A DNA stretch of 64,000 nt, taken from SKLM01 sp964514285. GTDB lineage: Bacteria; Chloroflexota; Anaerolineae; B4-G1. The stretch is from assembly GCA_964514285.1 (NCBI GenBank), contig CAZEQC010000006.1, forward strand, positions 22,104 through 86,103. The letters are read 5' to 3'. This document shows, piece by piece, positions 9,204 to 16,636 of the stretch (position 1 is the stretch's first letter; every line of letters starts with the position of its first letter). Under the pieces are notes generated by a model. That model did not search any database. It was given only the letters and a program-made list of their open reading frames with translations, and was not told the DNA's origin. The position numbers were made by a program, and so were the translations under genes.

Positions 9204-9248
9204 TTGCACGCCGTTTCCGTGTGAGTATAATAGTGACTGACAGTCAGT
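9204..9248 (+). promoter_or_regulatory. Acyl-CoA dehydrogenase promoter with palindromic operator
   Basis: -35 TTGCAC (9204-9209), 16-bp spacer, -10 TATAAT (9226-9231). The inverted repeat ACTGAC-A-GTCAGT (9236-9248) lies on the expected transcription start, a typical repressor position. No candidate repressor gene is adjacent. Confidence 0.6.
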
Positions 9249-9330
9249 TATCCCCTAGCAATCGGGAGGGGACTTTGCAGTTTGGACGCGAGTTGTCACA
9301 CCATCGTTCCAATCAACTAAGGAGGCAGTC

Positions 9331-10557
9331 ATGGACTTTAGCTGGACCGAGGAGCAGCGCCTTTGGCGCCGAGGGGTGCGGGATTTCGCACAAAACGAGA
9401 TCGCCCCTCGCGTGCGGGAGATCGACGAGGAGGAATACATCCCCCGCGACATCATCGACGGCATGGCCGAAATGGGCCTTCTCGCCCCGACGGTGGGCGA
9501 GGAGTACGGCGGCGTGGGAGCGGATTGGACGATGGCCGCCATCGCCGCCGAGGAGCTGGGGCGGGCCGACATCAGCCTGGCGGTGCCAGTTCTCTACCTG
9601 GTCGAGGCAGCCTGGGGCTTCATCTTCTATCAGTATGGTTCGGAGCGGCTCAAGGAGATGTACCTCCCCAAGGTGACGCGGGGAGATGCGTTCTTGGGCA
9701 TCGCCACCACGGAGCCGGAGGGTGGATCCGACATCCTGGGTGCTTGTCAGACGCGCGCCGAGAAGGACGGTGACGGGTGGGTCTTCAACGGTGAGAAGAC
9801 GTACATCAGCGGGGTACGGGAATCGCTGGAGTGGGGTGGCATTCACCTGATGCTGGCCCGCACCGCGGACGTTGACGAGGCGGGCCACAAGGCGTTCACG
9901 TTCTTCGCTATGCCGCTCAAAGGGACCGAGGGCATCTCCCCGACGTTCTTCGATGACATGGGGCGGATGGGCATCTCCACCGGCGGTTTTGCGTTGGACG
10001 ACGTCCGCATGCCGGCTGACCACCAGGTGGGCGAGTTCAATCGCGGCTTCTACCATGCGATGGAGGGCTTCTCGGCGGCGCGGACGCTCATCGGCGCGAC
10101 GTGCGTTGGGGCGTCGAAAGCGGCCTTAGAGATGGGGATGGACCACATCAAGATGCGCCACGCCTTCGGGCGGCCGGTGGCGAGTTACGAGGGCGTCCAG
10201 TTCCCGCTGGCCGATCTCTATACCGATCTGGAGGGGACTGAGCTCTCCACCTACAAGGCGGCCTGGACGATGGATCAGAAGTACCAGCACGACGCGGCCA
10301 CCCACCACGATATCGCCCTGGCGGCGGCCATGGCTAAGCTGAAGGCCCCCGTCCTGGGCTTCAAATTGATGAACGAGGTGGCCGACTGGTTCGGTGCCAT
10401 GGCCTACACCAAAGAGTGCCCCGTCGAGATGGGCATTCGCGGCATCCGCTCCTACTCCATCGGCGCGGAGGGCACGCCAAATATCATGCGTATCATCATC
10501 GCTCGCGAGCTCCTGGGGCAGGGTTTCCTGCCCACCCTCTACACAGAGAAAGCCTGA
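9331..10557 (+). CDS. Acyl-CoA dehydrogenase
   Basis: This 408-residue flavoenzyme has the standard three-part fold: an N-terminal helical domain (1-120), a middle beta domain with the FAD-contact block ATTEPEGGSDI near 130, and a C-terminal helical domain. The C-terminus carries GAEGTPNIMR, where the glutamate occupies the catalytic-base region of the family, and the preceding RGIRSYSIG block. It removes two hydrogens from an acyl-CoA and passes the electrons to ETF. The ATG at 9331 has AAGGAGG seven bases upstream. The ETF beta and alpha genes follow directly, so the whole electron path is encoded together. Chain length or ring specificity cannot be judged. Confidence 0.92.
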   Translation: MDFSWTEEQRLWRRGVRDFAQNEIAPRVREIDEEEYIPRDIIDGMAEMGLLAPTVGEEYGGVGADWTMAAIAAEELGRADISLAVPVLYLVEAAWGFIFYQYGSERLKEMYLPKVTRGDAFLGIATTEPEGGSDILGACQTRAEKDGDGWVFNGEKTYISGVRESLEWGGIHLMLARTADVDEAGHKAFTFFAMPLKGTEGISPTFFDDMGRMGISTGGFALDDVRMPADHQVGEFNRGFYHAMEGFSAARTLIGATCVGASKAALEMGMDHIKMRHAFGRPVASYEGVQFPLADLYTDLEGTELSTYKAAWTMDQKYQHDAATHHDIALAAAMAKLKAPVLGFKLMNEVADWFGAMAYTKECPVEMGIRGIRSYSIGAEGTPNIMRIIIARELLGQGFLPTLYTEKA

Positions 10558-10637
10558 CGTAAGAGGGTGGCGTCGAACGCGATCTGGTGAGCAGGTCATA
10601 GACGTCATACAGGACGCATTAGACAAGGAGGTATCCT

Positions 10638-11435
10638 TTGCACATCGTGGTATGCACCAAATACACACCCGACTCTGAGGCCAAGATGTCGGTGGACGAG
10701 GAGGGAAACGTATCCTGGGGGGACTCGCCCTTGATTATCAACCCCTGGGACGAGTACGCGGTGGAGGAGGCCTTGCTCCTCCGTGACGAGTATGGTGGCA
10801 AAGTCACGGTCATCTCGATGGGGCCCGACGAGGCAATGGAGGCGCTGAAACACGCCGTAGCCATGGGCGCCGACGAGGCGATACGCGTCTGGGACGACGC
10901 TTGTGCCGGCTCCGACACGTTGGCCACCAGCTACGTCCTGGCCAGGACGATCGACACCATTGGCGACGTCGATCTGGTTCTCTGTGGTAAATCAGCCATC
11001 GATGCCGAGACGTGGCAGACGGGTGTCGCGCTGGCGACCCGCCTCAACGTGCCTTCGCTGATGTATACCATCAACATCGCCGAGTTCGATCCTGACGAGG
11101 GCACGATCACTGTCGAGCGGCTGTTGGAGCAGGGACGTCAGGTCGTCGATGCCCCGCTCCCGGCTGTGGTCGGCACCATCAAGGGCATCAACGAGCCTCG
11201 CTACACGTCGTTTATCGGCATCCGCAAGGCGGCCGGGATGGACTACCCACTCTGGACGCTCGAGGATATTGGCGCGGACCCCGATCGGGTCGGCGAGAGC
11301 GGTTCAGGCGTCCGTTGGCCCAAGGTCTTCAAGCCGCCGGTACGTGAGGGGGAGGCGGAGATCATCGAGGCCGAGACGGTCGAGGAAGAGGCCCAGATCC
11401 TGGCGGAGAAGCTGCTGGCCGAGAAAGTGATCTAG
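10638..11435 (+). CDS. etfB: Electron transfer flavoprotein beta subunit, copy 1
   Basis: The 265-residue protein begins HIVVCTKYTPDSEAK and has the ETF-beta pattern, including the AMP/FAD-contact region GKSAIDAETWQTGVALA near residue 120 and a C-terminal arm for the alpha subunit. The start is a TTG at 10638, fixed by AAGGAG seven bases upstream and by the matching start of the second copy. It pairs with EtfA to carry electrons from the acyl-CoA dehydrogenase encoded upstream to the quinone pool. A near-duplicate pair sits at 55884-57680, and the two copies share the same TTG start and almost the same DNA over the first ~80 bases. Confidence 0.94.
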   Translation: MHIVVCTKYTPDSEAKMSVDEEGNVSWGDSPLIINPWDEYAVEEALLLRDEYGGKVTVISMGPDEAMEALKHAVAMGADEAIRVWDDACAGSDTLATSYVLARTIDTIGDVDLVLCGKSAIDAETWQTGVALATRLNVPSLMYTINIAEFDPDEGTITVERLLEQGRQVVDAPLPAVVGTIKGINEPRYTSFIGIRKAAGMDYPLWTLEDIGADPDRVGESGSGVRWPKVFKPPVREGEAEIIEAETVEEEAQILAEKLLAEKVI

Positions 11436-11448
11436 GAGGCGAGAGACT

Positions 11449-12435
11449 ATGACAAACGACATCTTTGTCTGGGTGGAGCAATTCGAGCATAAGGTCGTGG
11501 GAGCTTCCTGGGAGGCGATTGGCGCGGCTCGGGGCCTGGCCGATGCAAGAGATGGCGACGTCGTCGCTTGTCTCTTTGGCCCTGAGGGCGTCGAGGACCT
11601 GGCGCAGGAGGCCTTCTCCTACGGTGCCGACAAGGTGCTGCTGACCACCGACGCGACGCTGGATCATTTCCGCGTCGAGCCCTACGCTGCCCTGATGGCG
11701 CAGGCGGTTGAGGCCTATGAACCGGAGACGGTCCTCGTCGCCGCGACCTTCCGGGGGCGGGAGCTGGGGCCGGCCTTGGCGGTGAGGTTGGAGACCGGCT
11801 GTATCGCGGACTGCACGGAGCTGGCCTATGAGGATGGGCAGCTGATGGGGACCCGGCCTATCTACGCCGGTAAACTGATGTCCAAATGCGTCATTCCGGA
11901 GCGTCGGCCGCGGATCTTCACCACCCGCGTGCGTGCCTTTGGCAAGCCGGAGCCAGATGTGGAGCGTGACGGTGACGTGGTCCCGCTGGATCCTGTTATG
12001 GCGGAGGACCAGATCATGACCAAGGTCACGGGCTTCGAGGAGAGCGAGGGAGGCGTGAGCCTGGCCGATGCCAGCATCATCGTATCGGGTGGCCGCGGGG
12101 TGGCCGGTCCGGAGGGATATGGGCCGCTTCGGGAGCTGGTCGACGTGCTGAATGGGGCCCTGGGCGCCTCTCGCGCTGCTGTCGATGCGGGCTGGATCCC
12201 CTATGAGCATCAGGTGGGGCAGACTGGCAAGACCGTCAGCCCCGATCTATACATCGCCTGTGGCATCTCTGGTGCTATCCAGCACCTGGCCGGGATGCGC
12301 ACCAGCAAGGTCATCGTCGCCATCAACAAAGACCCCGAAGCCCCCATCTTCAAGGTGGCCGACTATGGCGTCGTCGAGGATCTGTTTAGGATCGTGCCGG
12401 CCTTGAGGGAGGCACTGGCGCAGAGAATCGACTGA
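11449..12435 (+). CDS. etfA: Electron transfer flavoprotein alpha subunit, copy 1
   Basis: This 328-residue subunit follows etfB by 13 nt with AGGAGG before its ATG. The C-terminal FAD domain is clear: GRGVAGPEGYGPL near residue 210, then GASRAAVDAGW, HQVGQTGKTVSPDLYIACGI and INKDPEAPIFKVADYGVVED, the family's FAD-binding run. The N-terminal domain (1-190) packs against EtfB. Together with the acyl-CoA dehydrogenase it forms a small oxidation operon that ends at a strong hairpin about 20 nt after the stop codon. Confidence 0.94.
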   Translation: MTNDIFVWVEQFEHKVVGASWEAIGAARGLADARDGDVVACLFGPEGVEDLAQEAFSYGADKVLLTTDATLDHFRVEPYAALMAQAVEAYEPETVLVAATFRGRELGPALAVRLETGCIADCTELAYEDGQLMGTRPIYAGKLMSKCVIPERRPRIFTTRVRAFGKPEPDVERDGDVVPLDPVMAEDQIMTKVTGFEESEGGVSLADASIIVSGGRGVAGPEGYGPLRELVDVLNGALGASRAAVDAGWIPYEHQVGQTGKTVSPDLYIACGISGAIQHLAGMRTSKVIVAINKDPEAPIFKVADYGVVEDLFRIVPALREALAQRID

Positions 12436-12456
12436 ACCTCTCGTGGCAGCTGTTTG

Positions 12457-12493
12457 GACCTCCGAGGCTGAGGGTGTCAGAGCCTCGGAGGTC
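12457..12493 (+). terminator. Hairpin terminator after etfBA copy 1
   Basis: A perfect 13-bp stem, GACCTCCGAGGCT (12457-12469) with its complement at 12481-12493, and an 11-base loop. The run after it is T-rich but broken (TATTGCATTCTT), so termination may be partial. Confidence 0.75.
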
Positions 12494-12751
12494 TATTGCA
12501 TTCTTCCAACATCCGTCGATCCCCTCTCTGTCTCTGCGCAGACCACGAGCCCTGAAATGGGGGCCGAGGGCCTTGTCGTTTTCGCGCTCAAGGTGGTGGG
12601 TGGCTGCGTCGACCCGGGCACTTGCGAACGGGCTGCTGAATCGCTCTTTGTGAGTCAGAAGAGACTCTTTTCGTCGTGCAGGACGTCATTTGAAAGGCCG
12701 GTCCCCTTATCCTATCGAGAATGATAGGACCCTGGCGGAGGTCGGGCATGC
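12494..12751. other. Intergenic stretch without a recognised gene
   Basis: Together with the terminator before it and the promoter after it, this makes a 375-base gap. A 93-codon frame at 12443-12724 has no family features, runs through the terminator hairpin and has no ribosome site, so it is not called. A small hairpin (CCTATC at 12711-12716 with GATAGG at 12723-12728) is the only other structure seen. Confidence 0.5.
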
Positions 12752-12780
12752 TTGTGCCTCATATTCGGCTGTGATATAAT
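12752..12780 (+). promoter_or_regulatory. Promoter of small membrane protein gene
   Basis: -35 TTGTGC (12752-12757), 17-bp spacer, -10 TATAAT (12775-12780), placing the start of transcription about 24 nt before the GTG at 12811. Confidence 0.6.
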
Positions 12781-12810
12781 GACTGGCGTAAGTCACTGAC
12801 GGGAGGTATT

Positions 12811-12993
12811 GTGCGCAGCACTGGAAGAGATAAGAGAAATCGTATTATCGCCTGGGTCATCAGCTTGTTGGTCGTTCTCAGTATGGCGTTGAGCATGGCC
12901 GGATCGCTCGTGACGACGCGCCGGGTCACGCCCACGCCTGTGCCTTCTGCAACCCCATTCCCGACGCAGACAGCGACGCCAAGCACGATGTAA
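12811..12993 (+). CDS. Small single-pass membrane protein
   Basis: This is a 60-residue protein: a short basic N-terminus (RSTGRDKRNR), one hydrophobic segment at about 12-32 (IIAWVISLLVVLSMALSMAG), and a Thr/Pro-rich tail (TPTPVPSATPFPTQTATP). The GTG start has GGGAGG directly upstream and a good promoter 30 bases before it, so the gene looks real despite its size. The Thr/Pro tail is like linkers seen on the outer face of the membrane in Chloroflexota proteins. Function is unknown, and it has no obvious operon partner; glgA follows 170 bases later. Confidence 0.6.
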   Translation: MRSTGRDKRNRIIAWVISLLVVLSMALSMAGSLVTTRRVTPTPVPSATPFPTQTATPSTM

Positions 12994-13163
12994 CTGTGGC
13001 GTCGTGTCGTGACGAGGTTGGGAAAGTGGATTAGACGACCGATGACGATCCAGCACGGCATGCCACACAATCCCGGATAGGGCTGCTTCCGGACCATGCG
13101 TCCTTTTGAGCGTGAGTTGAGCTCAGATCATAGACCCTTTTGCACGGGTGGGGAGAACGAACG

Positions 13164-14618
13164 ATGACTGAGAGTCCACTGAAGATCCTGTTCCTTTCCG
13201 CCGAAGCAGTGCCCTTCGCCAAGGTCGGAGGGTTGGCAGACGTAGCTGGGTCGCTTCCCAAGGCTCTGCGAGCGTTGGGTCACGACGTGCGGCTGATGAT
13301 GCCCCGCTACGGCACCATCAGCAGCGACGAGTTTGAGCTGGAGAAGATCGGAGAGCCCTTCCGCGTGCCCGCGGGGGCGGGGAAGGAGTACGTCCATCTC
13401 ATCAGCACCACGATGGGGGAGGCGGTGCCGGTCTATCTCCTGTGGAACGAGCACTACTTCACCTCGCGCGAGAAGGTCTACGGCTTTGAGGATGATGCAC
13501 AGCGTTTCGCTGTGTTCGGGCGGGGTGTCCTGAAGGCCCTCAAGTTCCTCGATTGGGAGCCGGACGTGGTCCACGCCAATGATTGGCACACCGCCGTCGT
13601 CCCCACGTGGCTCGATGTATCGGGCTGGCGGGATCCCTTCTTCCGCAAGATTGCCACGCTGTTCACCGTCCATAACCTGGCCTATCAGGGTATCACCGGC
13701 CGCCTCATCTTGCGTTTCGCTCAGATGGAGGACCTGGAGCATCTTTCCGTCGAGGATCCAGGGGCCGTCAACTGGATGGCTCAAGCTGTCGCTCACTCCG
13801 ATCTGATCAACACCGTCAGCGAGCGCTACGCCAAGGAGATCCTGCAGCCCGAGATGGGCATGGGGTTGGACAGTCTGCTGAGAAAGCGCCAAGATCGTCT
13901 CCACGGGGTCCTCAACGGCCTCGACTATGATACGTGGAACCCGATCACCGACCCTCACGTGCCGCACAACTTCGACGTCAATAAACTCAATCGCCGTGCT
14001 GCCAACAAGACCGCGCTGCAGCAGCAGGCACGCCTGCCCGTCCGTTCTGACGTGCCGCTGGTGGGGATGGTATCGCGCCTCGATGAGGTCAAGGGGATGG
14101 ATCTTGTGGAGCCGGTCCTGGACTGGCTGCTTGGGGAACGCGACGCCCAGTTCGTCCTGTTGGGCACCGGCAATCCTCGTTACCATCACATGTTCGAAAA
14201 CCTTCAGGGGCGCTATCCAGATCGGATGCGCGCTTTCCTCAAGTTCGACGCCGTCCTGGCGCGGCGCATCTATGCCAGCGCTGATATGTTTCTTATGCCG
14301 AGCTTCGTCGAGCCTTGCGGGCTGGGTCAGATGATCGCTATGCGCTACGGCAGCGTACCTATCGTGCGGGAGACCGGCGGCCTGGCCGACACGGTGACCG
14401 ACCACACGCCCGAGCGAGGACACGGTACCGGATTCGTCTTTCAAGAGAAGACGCCTGATGCCTGCCGGGGCGCTTTGCAGCGGGCCCTTGAGGTCTACCA
14501 GGACAGGGAGACCTGGCGAGCGCTGCAGATGCGCGGCATGGCCTCCGATTTCTCCTGGACAGCTTCGGCAGAGGAGTACGTCGATCTCTACCAGCGGGCC
14601 ATGGCGGTACACGAGTAG
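13164..14618 (+). CDS. glgA: Glycogen synthase (ADP-glucose type)
   Basis: The 484-residue GT5-family enzyme begins with ILFLSAEAVPFAKVGGLADVAGSLPKAL, whose KVGGL motif binds the nucleotide-sugar phosphates. It continues with HANDWHTAVVP, the GMVSRLDEVKGMDL nucleotide-site block, and FLMPSFVEPCGLGQMIAMRYG with the catalytic E-x7-E region. It transfers glucose from ADP-glucose to glycogen. The ATG at 13164 (MTESPLK) has GGGGAGAA upstream; the ATG at 13140 lacks one. No other glycogen gene is adjacent. A Nudix domain starts almost immediately after its stop codon. Confidence 0.95.
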   Translation: MTESPLKILFLSAEAVPFAKVGGLADVAGSLPKALRALGHDVRLMMPRYGTISSDEFELEKIGEPFRVPAGAGKEYVHLISTTMGEAVPVYLLWNEHYFTSREKVYGFEDDAQRFAVFGRGVLKALKFLDWEPDVVHANDWHTAVVPTWLDVSGWRDPFFRKIATLFTVHNLAYQGITGRLILRFAQMEDLEHLSVEDPGAVNWMAQAVAHSDLINTVSERYAKEILQPEMGMGLDSLLRKRQDRLHGVLNGLDYDTWNPITDPHVPHNFDVNKLNRRAANKTALQQQARLPVRSDVPLVGMVSRLDEVKGMDLVEPVLDWLLGERDAQFVLLGTGNPRYHHMFENLQGRYPDRMRAFLKFDAVLARRIYASADMFLMPSFVEPCGLGQMIAMRYGSVPIVRETGGLADTVTDHTPERGHGTGFVFQEKTPDACRGALQRALEVYQDRETWRALQMRGMASDFSWTASAEEYVDLYQRAMAVHE

Positions 14619-15060
14619 TCGGAACGCTGCACAACGGTTCAAGCTCGTCTCTGCCGTCCATCTCTTTCTCATTCGCGATCATTCTCTGCTGTTGCTGCGT
14701 CGCTACAACACGGGCTACCAGGATGGCAACTACAGTGTTGTGGCCGGTCACCTGAACGGAGGCGAGCCAATCACCGACGCAGCCATCCGCGAAGCGAGAG
14801 AGGAGGTAGGGATCGAGATCCAGGCCCAGGATCTGGAGGTGGTCGGCGTCATGCATCGGCTATCCGATGACGAGCGGATCGATTTCTTTCTCTTGGCCTC
14901 GTCGTGGTCGGGGCAGGTGAGCAACGAGGAGCCCCACAGATGCGACCAGTTGATTTGGTCCGATCTGGATGAGCTCCCCGAGAACGTGATTCCCTACGTC
15001 CGAAGGGCGTTGGACAACTATCGCTCCGATCGCTGGTTTGATAGCTACGGGTGGCCGTGA
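14458..15060 (+). CDS. Nudix hydrolase (start uncertain)
   Basis: Residues encoded from about 14635 onward form a complete Nudix domain: KLVSAVHLFLIRDHSLLLL, then the box GHLNGGE with REAREEVGI (GX5EX7REUXEEXGU), and a C-terminal WSDLDELPENVIPYV. Such enzymes cleave nucleoside diphosphates linked to another group. The start is a problem. In this frame the only usual start codons are ATG 14458 and TTG 14488, both deep inside glgA, and no ATG, GTG or TTG lies between there and the first conserved residue. Either a non-standard start near 14630 is used, or the 5' end was damaged, or the call overlaps glgA by 160 nt. The end at 15060 is firm and overlaps the next start. Confidence 0.75.
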   Translation: MPAGALCSGPLRSTRTGRPGERCRCAAWPPISPGQLRQRSTSISTSGPWRYTSSRNAAQRFKLVSAVHLFLIRDHSLLLLRRYNTGYQDGNYSVVAGHLNGGEPITDAAIREAREEVGIEIQAQDLEVVGVMHRLSDDERIDFFLLASSWSGQVSNEEPHRCDQLIWSDLDELPENVIPYVRRALDNYRSDRWFDSYGWP

Positions 15061-15968
15061 GCGAGATGCTCGTTTCTGGCCTGATCAACCTGGAGGTCAC
15101 GCTGCAGGTGGAGGGTTTCCCGGTCCACTACACGCCGGTGAGGTACCCGTTCTTCGGCGTGGACAGCACGGTCTCTGGTGTGGGGTACAACGTGGCCAAG
15201 GCCTTGATAACCCTGGGCGACTCGGTCGATCTTCTCTCGATCGTAGGGCGAGACGCCGCAGCCACGTCAGTCTGGGAATCCCTAAGGAGCGACGAGATTC
15301 CCCGGAATCTCGTGGTCGACCAGATGGAGCATACGCCCCACTCGGTCATTCTCTACGATCGGGATGGTCAGCGGCAGATCAACGTTGACCTCAAGGACGT
15401 ACAGGAGCAGGTCTACCCGGAGGCCCTCGCCGAGAGGGCGCTGGACCGGTGTTCCGTGGCGGTCCTCTGCAACGTCAACTTCTCCAGACCCCTGCTGGTC
15501 AGGGCGAGGGAGCGCGGTAGATTGATCGCGACGGACGTGCACGCCATCTCTGACCTCGAAGACGCGTACAACCAGGACTTCATGCGGTATGCGGACGTTC
15601 TGTTCATGAGCGATGAGCTGCTGCCGTGCCCGGCGGAGACGTGGGCCGAGGCCGTGCTGGACCGGTATAGCCCCGAGGTGCTGGTCATCGGCCTGGGAGC
15701 TTGGGGCGCGCTGCTGGCAGTCAACGATGATCGACCTCTGGAGCACGTGCCGGCGGTTCGGACGCGCGAGATTGTGAGTACCATCGGGGCTGGGGATGCC
15801 TTGTTTTCGGCTTTCGTCCACTGCTACGTGCGATCCGGGAACGCCTACGAAGCGATTAGAAAGGCTGTCGTGTTTGCCTCGTACAAGATTGGAGAAGCCG
15901 GCGCGGCCGAGGGGTTCTTGGGGGCGGATGCGCTGGACGACCTTTATGAAGAGCTGGAGGTAGGATGA
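15057..15968 (+). CDS. PfkB-family carbohydrate/nucleoside kinase
   Basis: This is a 303-residue ribokinase-fold protein. The C-terminal PfkB signature is clear in STIGAGDALFSAFVHC near residue 240, where the aspartate is the catalytic base and GAGD is the anion hole. The N-terminal half has the substrate-lid strands and VGYNVAKALITLGDSVDLLSIVGRD. The start is a GTG at 15057 overlapping the Nudix TGA (GTGA), with a GTG at 15051 as the alternative. The stop overlaps the next ATG (ATGA), so translation is coupled to the molybdo-hydroxylase genes. Ribose or a nucleoside is a reasonable guess beside a xanthine-dehydrogenase-type enzyme, but the substrate is not determined. Confidence 0.86.
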   Translation: MSEMLVSGLINLEVTLQVEGFPVHYTPVRYPFFGVDSTVSGVGYNVAKALITLGDSVDLLSIVGRDAAATSVWESLRSDEIPRNLVVDQMEHTPHSVILYDRDGQRQINVDLKDVQEQVYPEALAERALDRCSVAVLCNVNFSRPLLVRARERGRLIATDVHAISDLEDAYNQDFMRYADVLFMSDELLPCPAETWAEAVLDRYSPEVLVIGLGAWGALLAVNDDRPLEHVPAVRTREIVSTIGAGDALFSAFVHCYVRSGNAYEAIRKAVVFASYKIGEAGAAEGFLGADALDDLYEELEVG

Positions 15969-16636
15969 ACGATCGACGAGAAGGCCAGGCTTGGACTGTG
16001 GATCCGGACGCCACGCTGCAGTCCTTGTTGGAGGATCCGGCGTGCCCGGTGATGTTGTCTCGGGTGCTGAGCGGCGTCCACTCGTGGCAGGTGCGTAACG
16101 AGACCACCGTCGGCAGGACGCTGAAGGCGTTGCGGCTGATGCCGCATTGGGTGGCGGCGCTTCTGGCGCTGGGCGCCACCGTCACCGTCGAGAGAGACGA
16201 CGGGGCGGACAACGTGGCGCTGGAGGCCCTGGTCAGCGGCCGACCAGAAGGCGACGTCCATTCGCTCCACGTGCCTTGGCGGGCCGACAGAGGATGGGGT
16301 GAGGCCCACGTGGCCCGCACGCCCTCCGACGATCCCATCGTAGCCGCTTTCGCCGTCGTCACGTCCAGTGACGGCGTCGTAGAGGAGGTTCGTGTCGCAC
16401 TGACTGGCGTCTCCTCGGAGCCTGTGTGGCTGACGGATGTGGGCGACGTGCTGCTGGGACACGCGCTGGATCGAGAGCGGATCGCCGCTGTGGCCTCTGC
16501 CATCGAGAGCGAGGTTCAACCCCAAGGGGACTACCTGGGCAGTGAGGCGTATCGACGAGCCATGGCGGGCGTATTGACGCGACGAGCTCTGGAGGCCTGC
16601 GCTGCTTCGCCTACAGTGGGAGGTGACGATGAGTAA
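15965..16636 (+). CDS. Truncated FAD-subunit homologue of molybdo-hydroxylases
   Basis: This 223-residue protein matches only the later part of CoxM/XdhB medium subunits: the segment VRNETTVGRTLKALRLMPHWVAALLALGATV (FAD domain, second lobe) and the C-terminal domain ending GSEAYRRAMAGVLTRRALEA. The N-terminal FAD lobe with its glycine-rich GGTDLL-type motif is absent. The ATG overlaps the pfkB TGA and the stop overlaps the fused FeS-Mo gene by 8 nt, so the short form is the designed gene and not a cut by a window edge. It may no longer bind FAD and may act as a structural subunit. Ranges are by eye. Confidence 0.75.
   Translation: MNDRREGQAWTVDPDATLQSLLEDPACPVMLSRVLSGVHSWQVRNETTVGRTLKALRLMPHWVAALLALGATVTVERDDGADNVALEALVSGRPEGDVHSLHVPWRADRGWGEAHVARTPSDDPIVAAFAVVTSSDGVVEEVRVALTGVSSEPVWLTDVGDVLLGHALDRERIAAVASAIESEVQPQGDYLGSEAYRRAMAGVLTRRALEACAASPTVGGDDE

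Noticed and set aside
12443..12724. 93-codon frame after etfA copy 1
   Set aside because: Runs through the terminator hairpin, has no ribosome site and no family features.
13128..14672. 514-codon minus-strand frame
   Set aside because: It is a shadow of glgA; composition is His/Arg/Gly-rich with no family features.
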